A DNA stretch of 64,000 nt from Ctenosaura bakeri (taxonomy: Eukaryota; Chordata; Lepidosauria; Squamata; Iguanidae): NCBI GenBank assembly GCA_948474755.1, contig CAOLHI010000642.1, positions 248,001 through 312,000 of the forward strand. The letters run 5' to 3'. Positions 9,759 to 21,179 of this stretch are shown in pieces. Below the pieces are notes generated by a model, which was not told where the DNA came from, did not search any database, and worked only from the letters and a program-made list of their open reading frames with translations. Each line of letters opens with the position of its first letter. The first letter of the stretch is position 1. Position numbers and translations under genes: made by a program.

Positions 9759-11767
9759 TTTTTTTAATTTTTTTTTTATTTATATAACTGAATCACAAAT
9801 ACAAAACAAGAAAAAAAAATTAAACACCATGTGATATACATAATAGTGAATTAAAAAAAATTTTTTTTTCTTTTTCTTTTTTTCTCTTCTCTTAAGCAAT
9901 ACTAACTTTCATTGTTATTTTGCACCTTTACCCTTAAATTTATAAATCTGTTCAACTGTTATAATTTCACATTTAATTCAATATTTTTCACATCCCCTTT
10001 AATCTATTTCTATTGTTAATTCTTTTAACTTTTTTTTTAAAAAAAAACATTAACATCACTTATCCATTTAAATCTATAAATCACAAGTTTGACACACACA
10101 CCTACTAAGAATTACAAAATATACAACATAAAAGAAAAACAAAACTAAAACTAAAAAATACCCACCCCCCAGAGCCAACTTTTTATTTAATCCACTTTCC
10201 AAAATTGCCATTCTTCTTTTGACAGGGTAGTATTACTATCTCTTTTCAGAACTTTATCCAAAAATATTTTCCAAATTTCTTCAAAATCATTCCCTTTAAC
10301 CAAACCTTTCATAAGCCTAATTCTACATGTTAGTTTATCATTAATTGCAATTTTCCACACTTCGTTATACCATTCCTCTATTTGAAATTTTTCATTTGCT
10401 TTCCATTTTTTTGCTATTATTAATCTCGCTGCAGTTAACAAATTTGTTATTAATTCTTTCTTTACTTGAGTACACTCAACCTTATCATATATAGACAACA
10501 ATGCAATATTTGGACATACTGGTATATCTGCTCCTATAATCTCTTTTATCTCTTTAAAAACCTTTTGCCAAAACTCCATTATCTTATTGCAATTCCACCA
10601 CATATGCATATATGTACCAATTTCTTGACATCCTCTCCAACATAATCTTGAATATTTCTCATCTATTTGATTTAATTTCACTGGAGTCAAGTACCATTTC
10701 CACACTAATTTATAATAATTCTCTTTTATTCTTATTGATAATTTTTTTAAATGACGTTGTTTCCAAATTTTTCTCCATTCTTGTATATCTATATTTTGTA
10801 CTATCTCTTCCTCCCACATTTTTCTAAGAAAATCCTCTTCTTGTTCTTTTGCTAATATTTTATATATTTCACTTGTAATACCTTTTAGTATTTCATTTTC
10901 TTGCATATTTTCTCTTTGAATAATAATTTGTTCAAATTTAGTATATTCTTTAAAATCCTTAACATATCTTTTCATACTCTTTGTCCATTGCTCTAATTGT
11001 ATATAATTTAACCAGGATATTTTAGTTTCCTGCAATCTCTCTTTCATTCTATCTTTATTTATCATTATTTTCATCCAATCTTTTAATCTATAAATTTTTT
11101 GTTTTTTTATTTCTTTCTCTATTATTTCTCTTAAATTTATTGGAAATTTTTCCATCATCACTATCGGAGTTAATATTGATATATTCGGTAATAATTTTCT
11201 TTTATTTTTTTTCCATATTTCTATTATATTTTTTATAAAAGGATTTTCTATCTTCTCCATTTCTTTCTTTGAAAAATTCCTAAAAAATATATTTTCTAAT
11301 TTTGTCTCAATATTCATATCTTCTATCTCTAACCAATCTAAATCACCCTTTCCTGAAACCCCCTCTATGATATATCTCAATTGATTTGCATAATAATACC
11401 ATTTTAAATTTGGAAGTCCCAGGCCACCTTCTTTTTGACTTTTATACCAATATTTCTTGTTAATCCTCGATTTTTTTATCTCCATTACAAAAATTATTTA
11501 ATATCTTTTGCCACTCCTTTAATTCTTCCTCTGATATTTTTATTGGTAACATTCTAAACAAAAAGTTAATTTTAGGTAAAATTTTCATTTTTACCACTGC
11601 TATTCTACCAAACCACGATAGCTTTATATTTTTGTAGTCCTCTAATTTCCTTTTTGTTTCTAATCTTAATTTCTTGAAATTTTTTTCCTGTAATTCTTGT
11701 AAATTTTTTGTAATCTCTATTCCTAAATATTTAATTGATTCTTTTATTTTAAGTAATCCTCTTTTAC
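9759..11767 (-). mobile_element. L1 LINE, 5'-truncated, with 19-bp TSD
   Basis: The insertion is flanked by identical 19-bp copies of TCACTTCGATCAATTTCTT at 9740-9758 and 11768-11786. The poly(A) tail is seen as T-rich DNA from about 9755 on the plus strand. The roughly 2-kb element holds the ORF2 C-terminus and a 3' UTR. The exact TSD and near-open frame point to a young insertion. Confidence 0.93.
10187..11767 (-). pseudogene. L1 ORF2 C-terminal region with one frameshift
   Basis: Two overlapping minus-strand frames encode the region after the RT domain of L1 ORF2p. The first (to 11460) contains the KYLGI and SWFGRIAVVKMKILPKINFLFRMLPI-type motifs. The second (11485 to 10187) contains KSRI, GGLGLPNLKWYY and a W-C-N motif near a cysteine-rich tract. 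They are joined by a one-base change in an A7 run at about 11471-11477. Removing one A would restore the L1 order, so there is a single disabling frameshift in over 520 codons. The endonuclease and RT are absent through 5' truncation. The first ORF's apparent start at 11819 lies in flanking DNA. Confidence 0.9.
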
Positions 11768-11786
11768 TCACTTCGATCAATTTCTT

Positions 11787-12299
11787 CGGATGTGTGGAGT
11801 GAAGCCTCTGTGGGCACACCTACATACAAATGGTAGGTGTGTGTGTGTGCAGAAAAAGTAATGGAAATTGTAAGCTGCCTAACACACCTAAAAACTATGT
11901 CCTGAGGATCCTAATTATTTTATATCAAACATAGTGAGCCATAGAGATATACTGGACGGACATGTAGGCAGTAGAGCTATGGAGGTAGATCAAAAGGGTA
12001 GCTGCTTTTCTGTCACACAGCCTGGGTAATCTTGTAAATGGCTCACAGGCCATTGGAATGGATTTTCAGCAGCGATCAGGAGACAATAACTCTCTGGGAA
12101 CAAATAAACAATGCAAATAGCCTGGAATTTGACACCTTGAGGTATGCATCTCTGGATGAGATACGCATCTTCCAGGAAACCACAAGGATGTTTGGCTGTA
12201 TTTTCTTTGAACTACAAAAGCTGAAATCCATCTTAATAAAACTGCAGCCATCTGTTTCCCTAGGATATGGGTCAGCTCTATAACTAGGCCCATTTTCTC
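11787..12299. other. Unassigned sequence
   Basis: No recognised gene or repeat is visible in this stretch between the L1 target site and an LTR fragment. Confidence 0.3.
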
Positions 12300-12779
12300 A
12301 TTCTTTTGGGAAATCTGGAGGTTTTGGAGGTTTTGGAGCTTTTGGAATTTGGAGTTTGGAGTTCTCTCAGATCTGCAAACCATGAAGCTAGTAAACTCCC
12401 CTCAGCCTCTAAAGGCGTGGCTGAGATCGTTTTCTCCCAGCTGAAGACTTCTGGATTGGTACAGTATTAAATCAAACCCTTATGTCTCTCTCTCTCTTAA
12501 TTTTCACCTCCTTCTAACTTTCTATAGTCTTGTATGCTTGTTGGAGTGAGTGCAGCTGAATGATTGTATGGACTTTAACATCTTTATCAATAAAATACTG
12601 AAATTTGAACAATTTGTGTGATTTCTGACTGGGCCTGACCCCGTAAACATAAGGTTCAAGATCTCGCTAAGGTATCCTGCCTTTTGCAGTGCCAGCTAGT
12701 GCTCTGAGCTAATTCCAATTCCCCATATTTTGAGCACATTGTGGTGTCCCTCCTGGGACCCCCAGAAATCAGGGTAACA
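12300..12779 (+). mobile_element. LTR 3, 5'-truncated fragment
   Basis: The last 180 bp match LTR 1: GGCCTGACCCCGTAAACAT, GGTGTCCCTCCTGGGACCCC and a terminal AGGGTAACA. An AATAAA lies at 12589-12594. No TGTT start or upstream U3 match was found, so the left boundary is approximate. Confidence 0.65.
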
Positions 12780-12904
12780 AAATGTAATACATGTTGGAGC
12801 AGCAAGAAGTATCTATGCCCAGATATTAGATGAGTAACAGCTGACTTGACAACCATACATGCGAAAGGGATCCAGGAGTAGACCACAAGCTGAAAATAAG
12901 TCAT

Positions 12905-13010
12905 CATCCTTCTGGAGTTCTGTAGGGATTTATTCTTGCATAGCAGAGGTTTGGACTTGATGGCCCTTGTGGCCCCTTGCAGCTCTCAGATTCCATGATT
13001 CTATGACTTT
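12905..13010 (+). mobile_element. CR1 LINE 3' tail
   Basis: A short CR1 3' end, including GGACTTGATGGCCCTTGTGG and a final ATTCCATGATTCTATGAC. Confidence 0.75.
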
Positions 13011-13599
13011 GAACCAAATGCAGAGATACAGTTCATATGTAAGGTGCAGGGTTCACCCGTTCTCAGTGGCATCACATGTGCAACTCTGCTTCTGATGCAG
13101 ACATTCAGCATCAGACAAAATTTCCCAGTCACCTCCCTAAGGGGAAGCATTTGAAGGACACCAATTGGATTCTACCTTTGTCACACATTACACTTGCTTA
13201 CATGGAGCCAAAAAAGCACACCCATTTTGAGATTCCTTGGATGGTATGAAATCCACTGAGCTCAAGGCAGGGTGTCTTGCATAGAGCAAAATAAGAACAG
13301 AACATTTTCAGGAGGGTTTGAGTTGGCCAAGGAATGACAAAAGCTTTTGCCATTTTCCTTGCCAAATGAAGCTGGGATGAGAGAGAACATCCTGTCACTC
13401 TCTGGGAAAGTGTTTTGGTCACAGCTGACATGGAAAGTGGAGAAATCCAGATTTTTGAGTGTGCTGGTGTGGTTAAAAATGTACTTGTTCTTTTTGCCAA
13501 GAAGCAAATGTTGTGCTCCAGACAGAGAGTCCAAATTACAAGGAACAGTCCAGGTTTATTAATATGCAGGAGCCCAAGCTGACCTGAAGTTCTCTGTTT

Positions 13600-14140
13600 T
13601 GGTCAGGCCCCACTTGGGATCCTGTGTCCAGTTCTAGGCTCCACAGTTCAAGAAGGATATGGACAAGCTGGAACATGCCCAGTGGAGGACAACCAAAATG
13701 GTGGAAGGCCTGGAAACCATGAAGCCCTATGAGGATTGGCTTAGGGAACTAGGTATGTTTAGTCTGATGAAAAGAAGGTTGAGAAGATGGCATGATAGCC
13801 ATGTTTAAATATTGGGAAGGGTGTCATGTGGAGGATAAAGCAACCCTCTCTGCTGCTGCTCCAGAGACTAGGACACGGAGCAATGGATTCAAACTATAGG
13901 AAAGGAGATCCCACCTAGACATTAGGAAGAACTTCTTGACATTAAGAGCAGTTCAGCAGTGGAATATACTGCCTCAAAGTATGGTGGAGTCTTCTTCTTT
14001 GGAGGTTTTTAAACAGAGATTGGATGGCCATCTGTTGGGAGTGCTTTGGTGGTGTCTTCCCACATGGCAAAAAAGGCTGGACTGGATGGCCCTTGGGGTC
14101 TCTTCCAACTCTACAGTTTTATGATTCTGTGATTCCAACC
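13600..14140 (+). mobile_element. CR1 LINE 3' fragment
   Basis: The C-terminal ORF2 region is degraded (TGTGTCCAGTTCTAGGCTCC, then ATGTTTAAATATTGGGAAGG) and is followed by a 3' end with TATGATTCTGTGATTCC. Several stops show an old copy. Confidence 0.85.
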
Positions 14141-14619
14141 CCACAGTTTTTAATACTACATTCACAGGTTGTGAAAATGGGTGGGAGGTAGATATGGGCA
14201 ATCTGTGGATATGGGAATACAAAAAGTGGCAATGTGGAAACACTCATTGGTGGCAATCATCTTTGCAGCTAGAAGTCAGTGGGGGTATTGCTTGTTCCAC
14301 AAAATACTGCCGGAGAAACCGTGGTGTCTGCCATGTCTGGATTTTGGTTTGAATCGTAATGTAGCTGTCCAAGGTGCTGGACTTATTTTCGGTTCAACAG
14401 CTTGGATTTTTCCTATAAAAATTAGACTGAAAGCCAGAATGGATTCACTGCTCTGCTGACATGGGAGACACTAGCTAAGTAGCTACATAGCAGTAGCTAA
14501 GGAGGCTTTCACATGATCCTGGATGCCTGAATCAAGTTTGGCCCACCACACCTTGGCTGGTAAGATCAAGAAGTGGTAGATTGATGGGTTGGGTTCAAGG
14601 AGCAGTAAATCCCTCAGAA
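14141..14619. other. Unassigned sequence
   Basis: No gene or recognised repeat is visible between a CR1 and an L2 fragment. Confidence 0.3.
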
Positions 14620-15185
14620 GCAAATGTCTCCTGCTGTGAAAGACACTGTAGTGAACCTTTGCCTGAAAAGGACATCCCTGGACCCAGGGGGATGTGAGAA
14701 TTATCTCCTATTATCTCGTAATATCTCTTTTTGGTGCAAGGTGTTTGAATATGTGGTGGCTGAGCAACTTCAGATGTTCTTAAGGGAAACAAATCATGTG
14801 GGCCCTTTTCATTCCAGTTTCAGACCAAACCATGGTAATTTGGTTGCCCTGATTTACAACGTACTCCAGCAGAAAGATGGAGGAGTGCTAATGTGTTGGT
14901 TTTCCTGGATCTCTCAGTGGCTTTTAATTCCATTGAATATAGTCTCCTTCTCAAAAGGGAACAAGGGAGTGGATCTTCTTGGTGGCTGATCCCAGCCATT
15001 GGATCTCCTTCCTTAAAGAGGCCAGGATGACCCTGTCCTCGCATTCCTTGCGTGAGGGGGTCAAAACATTTTGGTGCCATCAGACTTTTGCAGACTTGCC
15101 ATGGTTAGGCTTTTAATGCTGTGTGATGCTGTTTTTAAGGTTTTGTACAGAATGAATGAATATTTTTAATGCTCATTAGTTTAGC
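14620..15185 (+). mobile_element. L2 LINE fragment (RT region)
   Basis: The plus-strand reading resembles the L2 reverse transcriptase start: LKRTSLDP, a K-V-F-E-Y-V-V-A-E-Q-L segment and FHSSFRPNHG. Later sequence matches an L2 3' end. Frameshifts and stops make it non-functional. Confidence 0.65.
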
Positions 15186-15197
15186 TTCATAAATGCT

Positions 15198-15554
15198 GTT
15201 ACCAGGCCATACACACACACTCCATGACATGGTTTAATTGTCAAATATTTAGTTGGCATAAAATATAAATTAAATCCTTATATGACTGGGAAGCTTGCTG
15301 GCAAAGAGGAACTGGGTGCACACATATGTTGCAAAACTGGGTCAGATTGGGACCTCAGGGCATGGCTAGGTCGTAGTCAGGGAAGCTCCAGTGACAATGG
15401 GCTTGCAAATGTCCCTCAGCAACTCAACCTTTAGAAACAATGGCACCTGAAACTGCCTCCATGAAAGGCCATTAACACTTTCCCCCTCAAGTCTGCTGCT
15501 CTGATTTCTATTCTTGTACTACCCTTGGACTTTGACTCTGGGCCACATCACTTT
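15198..15554 (-). repeat. Repeat family D, inverted single copy
   Basis: This is the reverse complement of the D units at 2.0-3.4 kb: CCTTTAGAAACAATGGCACC, CTGATTTCTATTCTTGTACTACC. It abuts a family A MITE on the right. Confidence 0.6.
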
Positions 15555-15756
15555 GGGCCTTTCCACACTACACTGTTATAGTGCTACTATTCCACTTTCA
15601 ACATCTTGTGGAATTCTGGGGTTTGTAGTTTACTGAGGCCAAAGAGCCCTCTAGCTGAGAATTCTAAATGCCCCTCTTTAAACTGCAAACCCCAAGATTC
15701 CAGAGGATGTTGAAAGTGGAATCATAGCACTATAACAGCCTAGTGCAGAAATGGCC
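15555..15756. mobile_element. Family A palindromic MITE (asymmetric core)
   Basis: Starts GGGCCTTTCCACACTACACT and ends CTAGTGCAGAAATGGCC. The inner arms carry TGTGGAATTCTGGGGTTTG and its inverse. It belongs to the GAGGCCAAAGAGC-core subfamily. Confidence 0.88.
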
Positions 15757-15984
15757 TTACACATGAAGCCATTTCCAGAGAGTGACACTGTGGGATTCCT
15801 GTTCAGCCCCATGTGCATTAAGCCGGGTTATGCCATAGGGTTTTATCTTGAGCCCATAAAGCATTTTTGGGGTGGGATGCCATCTGCTTCTCCTTGTCAT
15901 CAGAGTCATCTGGGCCTGTGCACGTGCTGGGCTAGTCCTGGATGCAAATCTCTGTCCAGATGATTCAATCTAATAATGAAACAC

Positions 15985-16552
15985 TAGGGATGGGCCAACT
16001 GAGTCCTTGAATCCTCGAATTTCCTTGGCAAGGATTGGAGATTCACAGATCTGAATCCTCAGGGCTAAATAGGCATCTGGAATCTTTCAAATCTGGAAGT
16101 GTCTGCTGCCCCCTATTCTCCCATCACATTTCAGCTCTCCCTGCAGGAACAGTGTGCAGACCACACCAGAGCCTGTGCTCACGCAAGTGCCCAGAATCAG
16201 GCCTGCAGGGGTGAGTAGGGCCAGTGATGGTTGCAATCCTGCAAGCTCCAGGCCCTGCATTCACACGAGCTCCCAGGATCAGGCCTGCAGGGGCAAGTAA
16301 GTTCTTCCATGTCCTGGAGACTGAGCTTGCTGTAGCAGGGCTCTGAAAAAAGGGCCATTGCTTCTTCTCTGCACCCCCCCCCACTGCTGCCACCAGTATG
16401 GGCACTTTGGAGGCGGCCTGCAGGGAAGTGCAGAGTGGACGATTGCTTTTTAAACCCTTTTTAAAAAAAGGATTCGAAAGATTAGAGATTCATGAAATCC
16501 GTGGATTCCCAGAACTTTCCAGGGAAAATTCTGAATTCGTCTCATCCCTATC
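15985..16552. mobile_element. Possible hAT-like non-autonomous element
   Basis: The left end has TAGGGATGGGCC with a later TCGAATTTCC. The right end has GGAAAATTCTGAATTCGT and then CTCATCCCTA, in inverted relation. Inside are two copies of a GCAGGGG(T/C)(G/A)AGTA-containing block near 16206 and 16286. No clear 8-bp TSD was found. Confidence 0.5.
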
Positions 16553-16604
16553 AAAAATGAAGACAAATCACATTTTACAAAACTAACACTCCCATCCTGA
16601 TCAA

Positions 16605-16970
16605 CAGAGAGAAGAGAAGGTGAAGAGGTGACATGCTAGTCGTGTTTAAATATTTGAAAGGATGTCCTATGTAAAATGGAGCAAGCTTGTTTTCTGCTGC
16701 TCCAGAGACTAGGACAAGGAACAATGGTTTCAAACTATGGGAAAAGAGATTCTACCTAAACATTAGGAAGAACTTCCTGATGGCAAGAGTCATCATTCAG
16801 CATTGGAATACACTGTCTGGGAGCGGGTTCGAGTCTCCTCCTTTGGAGGTTTTTAAGCAGAAGCTGGGTGCCCATCTGTCAGGAGTGCTTTGATTGTGTC
16901 TTCCTACATAGCAGAATGGAGTTGGCCCTTGGGGTCTTTTCCAGCTCTAGGATTCTGTGATTCTATGAAA
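16605..16970 (+). mobile_element. CR1 LINE 3' fragment
   Basis: CR1 C-terminal coding sequence with disrupted frames (GTCGTGTTTAAATATTTGAAAG) and a 3' end GGATTCTGTGATTCTATGAA. Confidence 0.87.
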
Positions 16971-17604
16971 AGCAGACAAGTCAGTGCTAAGAATCTTGTA
17001 AATGCTTGTGGTATATTTCCACTCTGTGGAAATGCACTTGTAGAAAGGTTTTGGCTCCCAGAGAATGTTTATAAAATTGGTCTGACCTGCGGTTTGAGTG
17101 CTTCTGGATGAGAAATGAGAGGAGATCTTGCTCTCCCAGCCCGATACACACAAACAAGCAAGGAACTCAGTCTGAGCCAGAAGAGCCCGTTGGTCCTTAA
17201 ATACTAAAAATACTATCTTTAAACAAAAATAAAAGCAGCAGAGGAAATGATTCATTCATTACCAGTGGTTCAGGTATTTTAAAAAGCTCCATGAACTTTT
17301 TCCTAGAAAATGAGGCAGCAAGAGACAGAAAATTGGAAGGGCAGAGCAACCCAGCTCCCTTTTTTTTAAGAAAAGAAAAGGCCAGCCACAATGGTCATGG
17401 TTGAATAGTAAACAGGCTCAGAGGAAAATCTGTCCCCTCTTTGCATGTCAGTGCCTCCCAATAAATGTGTTTTTAATGGCCAGCATCCATTTAATGCTTT
17501 ACACAAGTCTAAGTTCCTTTGAAGAAGTAATTAGACATTTGGGTTGGTGTCATTCCACATGGATGCAGATTTGATTGGGTGTCTAGTTGCACATTTGATG
17601 TCTT
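16971..17604. other. Unassigned sequence, possibly unique
   Basis: No repeat family is recognised. A TAAT-containing stretch at 17460-17540 has few repeat features. No convincing exon was seen. Confidence 0.3.
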
Positions 17605-17910
17605 GGGCTATTTCCGCACTACACTCTTATAGCTTGATTATTCCGCTTTCAACATCCTATGGAATCCTGGGGTTTGCAGTTTCGGGAGGGGCCAGCTGCC
17701 CTGGTGGCGCAGTGGTTAAATGCCAGTACTGCAAGTCACAAGGTTGTGAGTTTGATCCTGCCAGGCTCCAAGGTTGACTCAGCCTTCCATCCTTCCGCAG
17801 GTCGGTAAAATGAATACCCAGCTTGTTGGGGTCATGTATAGAAATGTTTCGAAATACGTGCTATTTGTAAGTTGTCGCCGCCTCGATCCATATGGAGAGG
17901 CGGGATACAA

Positions 17911-17973
<63 letters not shown>

Positions 17974-18031
17974 TATTCCATAGGCGGTTGAAAGTGGAAT
18001 CATCGCGCTATAAGAGTGCCGTGCGGAAATC
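17605..18031. mobile_element. Family A MITE split by a SINE
   Basis: The left arm is 17605-17696 and the right arm is about 17972-18031 (AGGCGGTTGAAAGTGGAATC, then CGTGCGGAAAT). A tRNA-derived SINE lies between them, so the MITE is older than the SINE. Confidence 0.85.
17697..17971 (+). mobile_element. tRNA-derived SINE, family S, with (AAT)n tail
   Basis: The tRNA-like head has an A-box region TGGCGCAGTGG and a B-box region GTGAGTTTGATCC. The body has CAGGTCGGTAAAATGA and ACCCAGCTTGTTGGGG, as in Sauria-type SINEs. The tail has CGCCTCGATCCATATGGAG and GGCGGGATACAAA, then (AAT)n. It is a polymerase III-type retroposon and not a working tRNA gene. Confidence 0.88.
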
Positions 18032-18033
18032 TT

Positions 18034-18500
18034 CACAGTGCTGGTCATGACCTATAAAGCCCTATCCACCTTAGGTATGGACCGTTTGAAAGACCGTATC
18101 TCCCCATATGAACCTGTTAGAGACCTAAGATCTGGAGGGGGAGGGTTTATCTTGATCTCACGACCCCCTCCTGGTAAGGAAATGGGAGACAGCCTTCTCG
18201 GTGGCTGCTCCCATCCTCTGGAACTCTCTTCTGTGGGAGGCTAGGCTGGCCCTCTCTTGCTTTCCTTTCACTCCAGGCAAAAAAATTCTTTTCCAGCAGG
18301 CTTTTTATGGGTAAGCAGGGGAGCTTTTTCTTTTATCAAGATGTTGTTAAAATCTTTGTTGTTGTTTTTAAAATTGTGTATGTTTTTAAAATACCTTTAT
18401 TTATTTTAAGCGCTTTATTCATGTTTTTAACTTTTTTTGGAAGCCGCCTTGAGTCCCACTCTGGCAGAAAGGCGGCCTATAAATATAATGAATGAATGAA
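18034..18500 (+). mobile_element. L2 LINE 3' end
   Basis: The reading resembles the L2 ORF2 C-terminus (M-T-Y-K-A-L, L-K-D-R-I-S-P-Y motifs). It is followed by a 3' UTR and a tail GCCGCCTTGAGTCCCACTCT, then AAAGGCGGCCTATAAATA. An (AATG)n/(AACG)n run follows at 18487-18530. Confidence 0.75.
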
Positions 18501-18554
18501 TGAACGAACGAACGAACGAACAAATGAATTCTTGGTAAGATTTGTTCAGAGAGG

Positions 18555-18632
18555 GTTTTCCTTTGCCCTTCCCCGAGGCTGAGAGATTGTGACTTTGCAT
18601 AAGGTCACCCAATGGGTTTTTATGGCTGAATT
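18555..18632 (-). mobile_element. SINE family T fragment
   Basis: The plus strand reads GAGGCTGAGAGATTGTGACT and AAGGTCACCCAATGGGTTTT, the reverse of the CCCACTGGGTGACCTTGGGC block seen in other T copies. Confidence 0.55.
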
Positions 18633-18653
18633 TCTTGCAAAGAAGCTAGTAAA

Positions 18654-19184
18654 TATCAGGGATGGTTTGACCAAACCTCTAGAAAATACTTTCCAAGGTT
18701 AGTGTAATTGTCATGTTGCTTTAATTGCTTTAACTGTTAAGTGCACCTGGGGAAAGGAATGTGACTCAACCTAGTTAGTGCTGAGTCAGGCTAATGAGCA
18801 CCAGGTGTGGACAATACAAGAGTTGGCCAGGATTGACTAGGTGTCTGCATAAAGGAAGCACAATCCCAGCCAACAATACACACATTGCCTGAGGTGTGTG
18901 TCTGATGGGGGCTCTGTTGGAGAGAGCAAGCTAGATATGCTGGATTGTCGTCTGGACTTTGTAAATATTGTATATATGTTGTAACAAAGATTAAAGAGCC
19001 TCCATATTGGAAGATTGCAACTTGGAGTTGGTGAGTGTTACTGCCTTAGTGCTTGTGCTGCTAATGGTGTTCTCTGCTGCTAGGCATGCTTCCATAGCTG
19101 TGTGTAGCTATCTCTGCTAATCTATAAGGAGATTTTCCTTGACTGGCTATTTTTGCCTTCCCCCTGTTTTGGTTTTTGGGGACA
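18654..19184 (+). mobile_element. Solo LTR 5 inserted in CR1
   Basis: The element lies between GTAAA duplications (18649-18653 and 19185-19189). It starts TATCAGGG, probably mutated from TGTCAGGG, and ends GGGGACA, giving a TGTC/GACA pair. A TATA-like CATAAAG lies at 18849. The 5-bp TSD and 531-bp length fit an ERV or Ty3/Gypsy solo LTR. Confidence 0.8.
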
Positions 19185-19646
19185 GTAAAATGTGGGCTGG
19201 ACAGAGCTACTGTTAGTTGGATTTGTAATTGGTTGACCGACCGAACCCAAAGGGTGATCGTGAATGGCTGCTCTTCATCCTGGAGAGAAGTGACTAGCGG
19301 GGTGCCACAGGGTTCTGTCCTGGGCCCAGGGCTATTCAATGTCTTCCTCAATGACTTGGATGAAGGAATGGAGGGTATGCTCATCAAATTTGCAGATGAC
19401 ACCAAATTGGGAGGGGTTGCTAATATGCCAGAGGACAAGATCAAAATTCAAAATGACCTGGATAGATTGGACAGCTGGGCCAAAGCTAACAAAATGAAAT
19501 TCAACAGAGAGAAGTGTAAGGTCCTACACTTAGGTAGAAAAAATGGAATACAGAAATATAGGATGGGGGACATGTGGCTGGATAGCAGTATGTGTGAAAG
19601 GGATCTAGGAGTCTTAATAGACCACAAGCTGAAGTCAGCAGTGTGA
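19185..19646 (+). pseudogene. CR1 ORF2 RT fragment
   Basis: The plus-strand frame keeps RT motif [12 protein letters not shown] and motif C FADD, followed by [17 protein letters not shown]. It ends at a stop at 19646 in a short deletion (compare KLNMSQQCD in intact copies). CR1 sequence continues in another frame to about 20137. It cannot produce a working enzyme. Confidence 0.85.
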
Positions 19647-20215
19647 TGCAGCAGCCAAGAAAGCCAATGCAATTCTCAGCTGCATCAATAGCAGTATGGT
19701 GTCTAGATCGGGGGAGGTACTGGTACCACTCTACTCTGCTTTGGTTAGACCTCATCTTGAATACTGTGTCCAGTTCTGGGCACCCCAATTCAAGAAGGAC
19801 ATGGTCAAGCTGGAGCAAGTCTAGAGGAGGGTGACCAAAAGGGTGAGAGGTCTGGAAGCCAAGGTGAAGAGTGGACATGAGAGCCATGTTTAAATATTTG
19901 AAGGGATGCCATGTAGAGGAAGGAGAGGGCTTGTTTTCTGCTGCTCCAGAGACCAGGACAAGGAGCAATGGATTCAAGCTGCAGGAAAGGAGATTCCACC
20001 TGAACCTCTGGAAGAACTTCCTGACGGTCAAGGCTGTCTGGCCGTGGAATCTGCTGCCTCAATGGAGTGTGGTGGAGCTTCCTTCTTTGGAGGTTTTTAA
20101 GCAGAAGCTAGATGGCCATCTGTCAGGAGTGCTTTGAGGGTGTTCCTGCATGGCAGCGGTTGGATTGGATGGCCCCTGTGGTCTCTTTCAACTTTACATC
20201 TCTATGATTCTATAA

Positions 20216-20280
20216 TAGGGATATGAACTCTGGTCTCCAAAGTTGTAGTCAATGCCCAAACCATTATACACACTGACTCT
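20216..20280 (-). mobile_element. SINE family T fragment
   Basis: The reverse complement carries a tRNA-like head: AGTGTGTATAATGGTTTGGG followed by ACCAGAGTTCATATCCC. It abuts a CR1 3' end. Confidence 0.5.
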
Positions 20281-20600
20281 CTAAGGGTTACAGATTGGCT
20301 ATTCCAAATGGTATTGGGCCTCCTATGTTCTCCTGAGCATGAGTTTCATTGGGCCTCGTATGTTCTCATGAAAGGTTGAAGACCTTTCTGTTTAATTTGT
20401 CAGATTAAGCTGCTGAGTTGGGTCAGAGAATACTGAAGTGGATGGCGACTGGAGGTATGTTGGCGATGTCATTTTATGTATATTTATAGTGTTATGTGTT
20501 ATCGCCCTTGTCTTTGGCTCTATATGTTTATATTCCATCCTTTGGTGGAAAGGGCATTATAAATGAACATATCATTGTTTGTTTATTTATTTTATTTATT
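20281..20600 (+). mobile_element. L2-like LINE 3' tail, old
   Basis: CATGAAAGGTTGAAGACCTT and TGGAAAGGGCATTATAAATG resemble an L2 3' UTR and tail. It is strongly diverged. Confidence 0.4.
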
Positions 20601-20629
20601 ACCATTCAGTGATCAAGATTTTACATTGG

Positions 20630-20800
20630 CTCTCCACATGAAGAGTTGTGTATTAATTGTGGTACACAACCCTTGTGTTGAAGGACAATGTCATAGAACT
20701 GAACCCAAGTCAGCAAAAATGCAACTGAGCACATCACCAAGCGTGCATGCACATCTGTGTGTGACACACAAGGTGTATTCATGCACAACTCTGGTGCCAC
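20630..20800. repeat. Repeat family F (TGCA-rich), copy
   Basis: GTGCATGCACATCTGTGTGT and GTATTCATGCACAACTCTGG resemble the other TGCA-rich copies. Its boundaries are unresolved. Confidence 0.3.
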
Positions 20801-21179
20801 AACCTTGAACTGAATCTGGGTATTCTGCACTGGGCAAAAATGCCCAACTGTTTCTGGAGAGGAGTTGATCCACATGTAGACACAGAGAGGATTTTGTCCT
20901 ATGTGTTGTTTGGTCCACCAGAAGGTAATCTTTCTCCACACCTTCTGTCCAAAATTTACTGAATTGCTATATATCCAATGATAGAAGAATTCAGAATTAC
21001 CGCTATGGAAAAATCCTTGTTAAAACTGATGGATCTGGCAGAAATGGATAAATTGACTCATTTGATCAGAGAAAAGTCACTACTAACCTTTCTTAAAGAA
21101 TGGGAACCCTTTGTTGATTTTTGCAGAAAAGAAAAGAAATGTTACTTTTGGGTTTTGATGATTAGCAAGGTCTGATTAT

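Larger units (their letters stand above)
18633..20215 (+). mobile_element. CR1 LINE split by an LTR
   Basis: The first 21 bases (TTCTTGCAAAGAAGCTAGTAA, ending 18653) and the main body from 19185 are contiguous in the CR1 at 5.6 kb. The LTR at 18654-19184 therefore interrupts it. The 3' end is complete, with TCTATGATTCTATAA near 20215. Confidence 0.88.

Noticed and set aside
17697..17780. tRNA gene
   Set aside because: A- and B-box-like sequences are present, but the body and tail are those of a SINE, and three near-identical copies occur. There is no cloverleaf with an anticodon stem.
17930..17975. Poly-isoleucine ORFs
   Set aside because: They are translations of the (AAT)n SINE tail.
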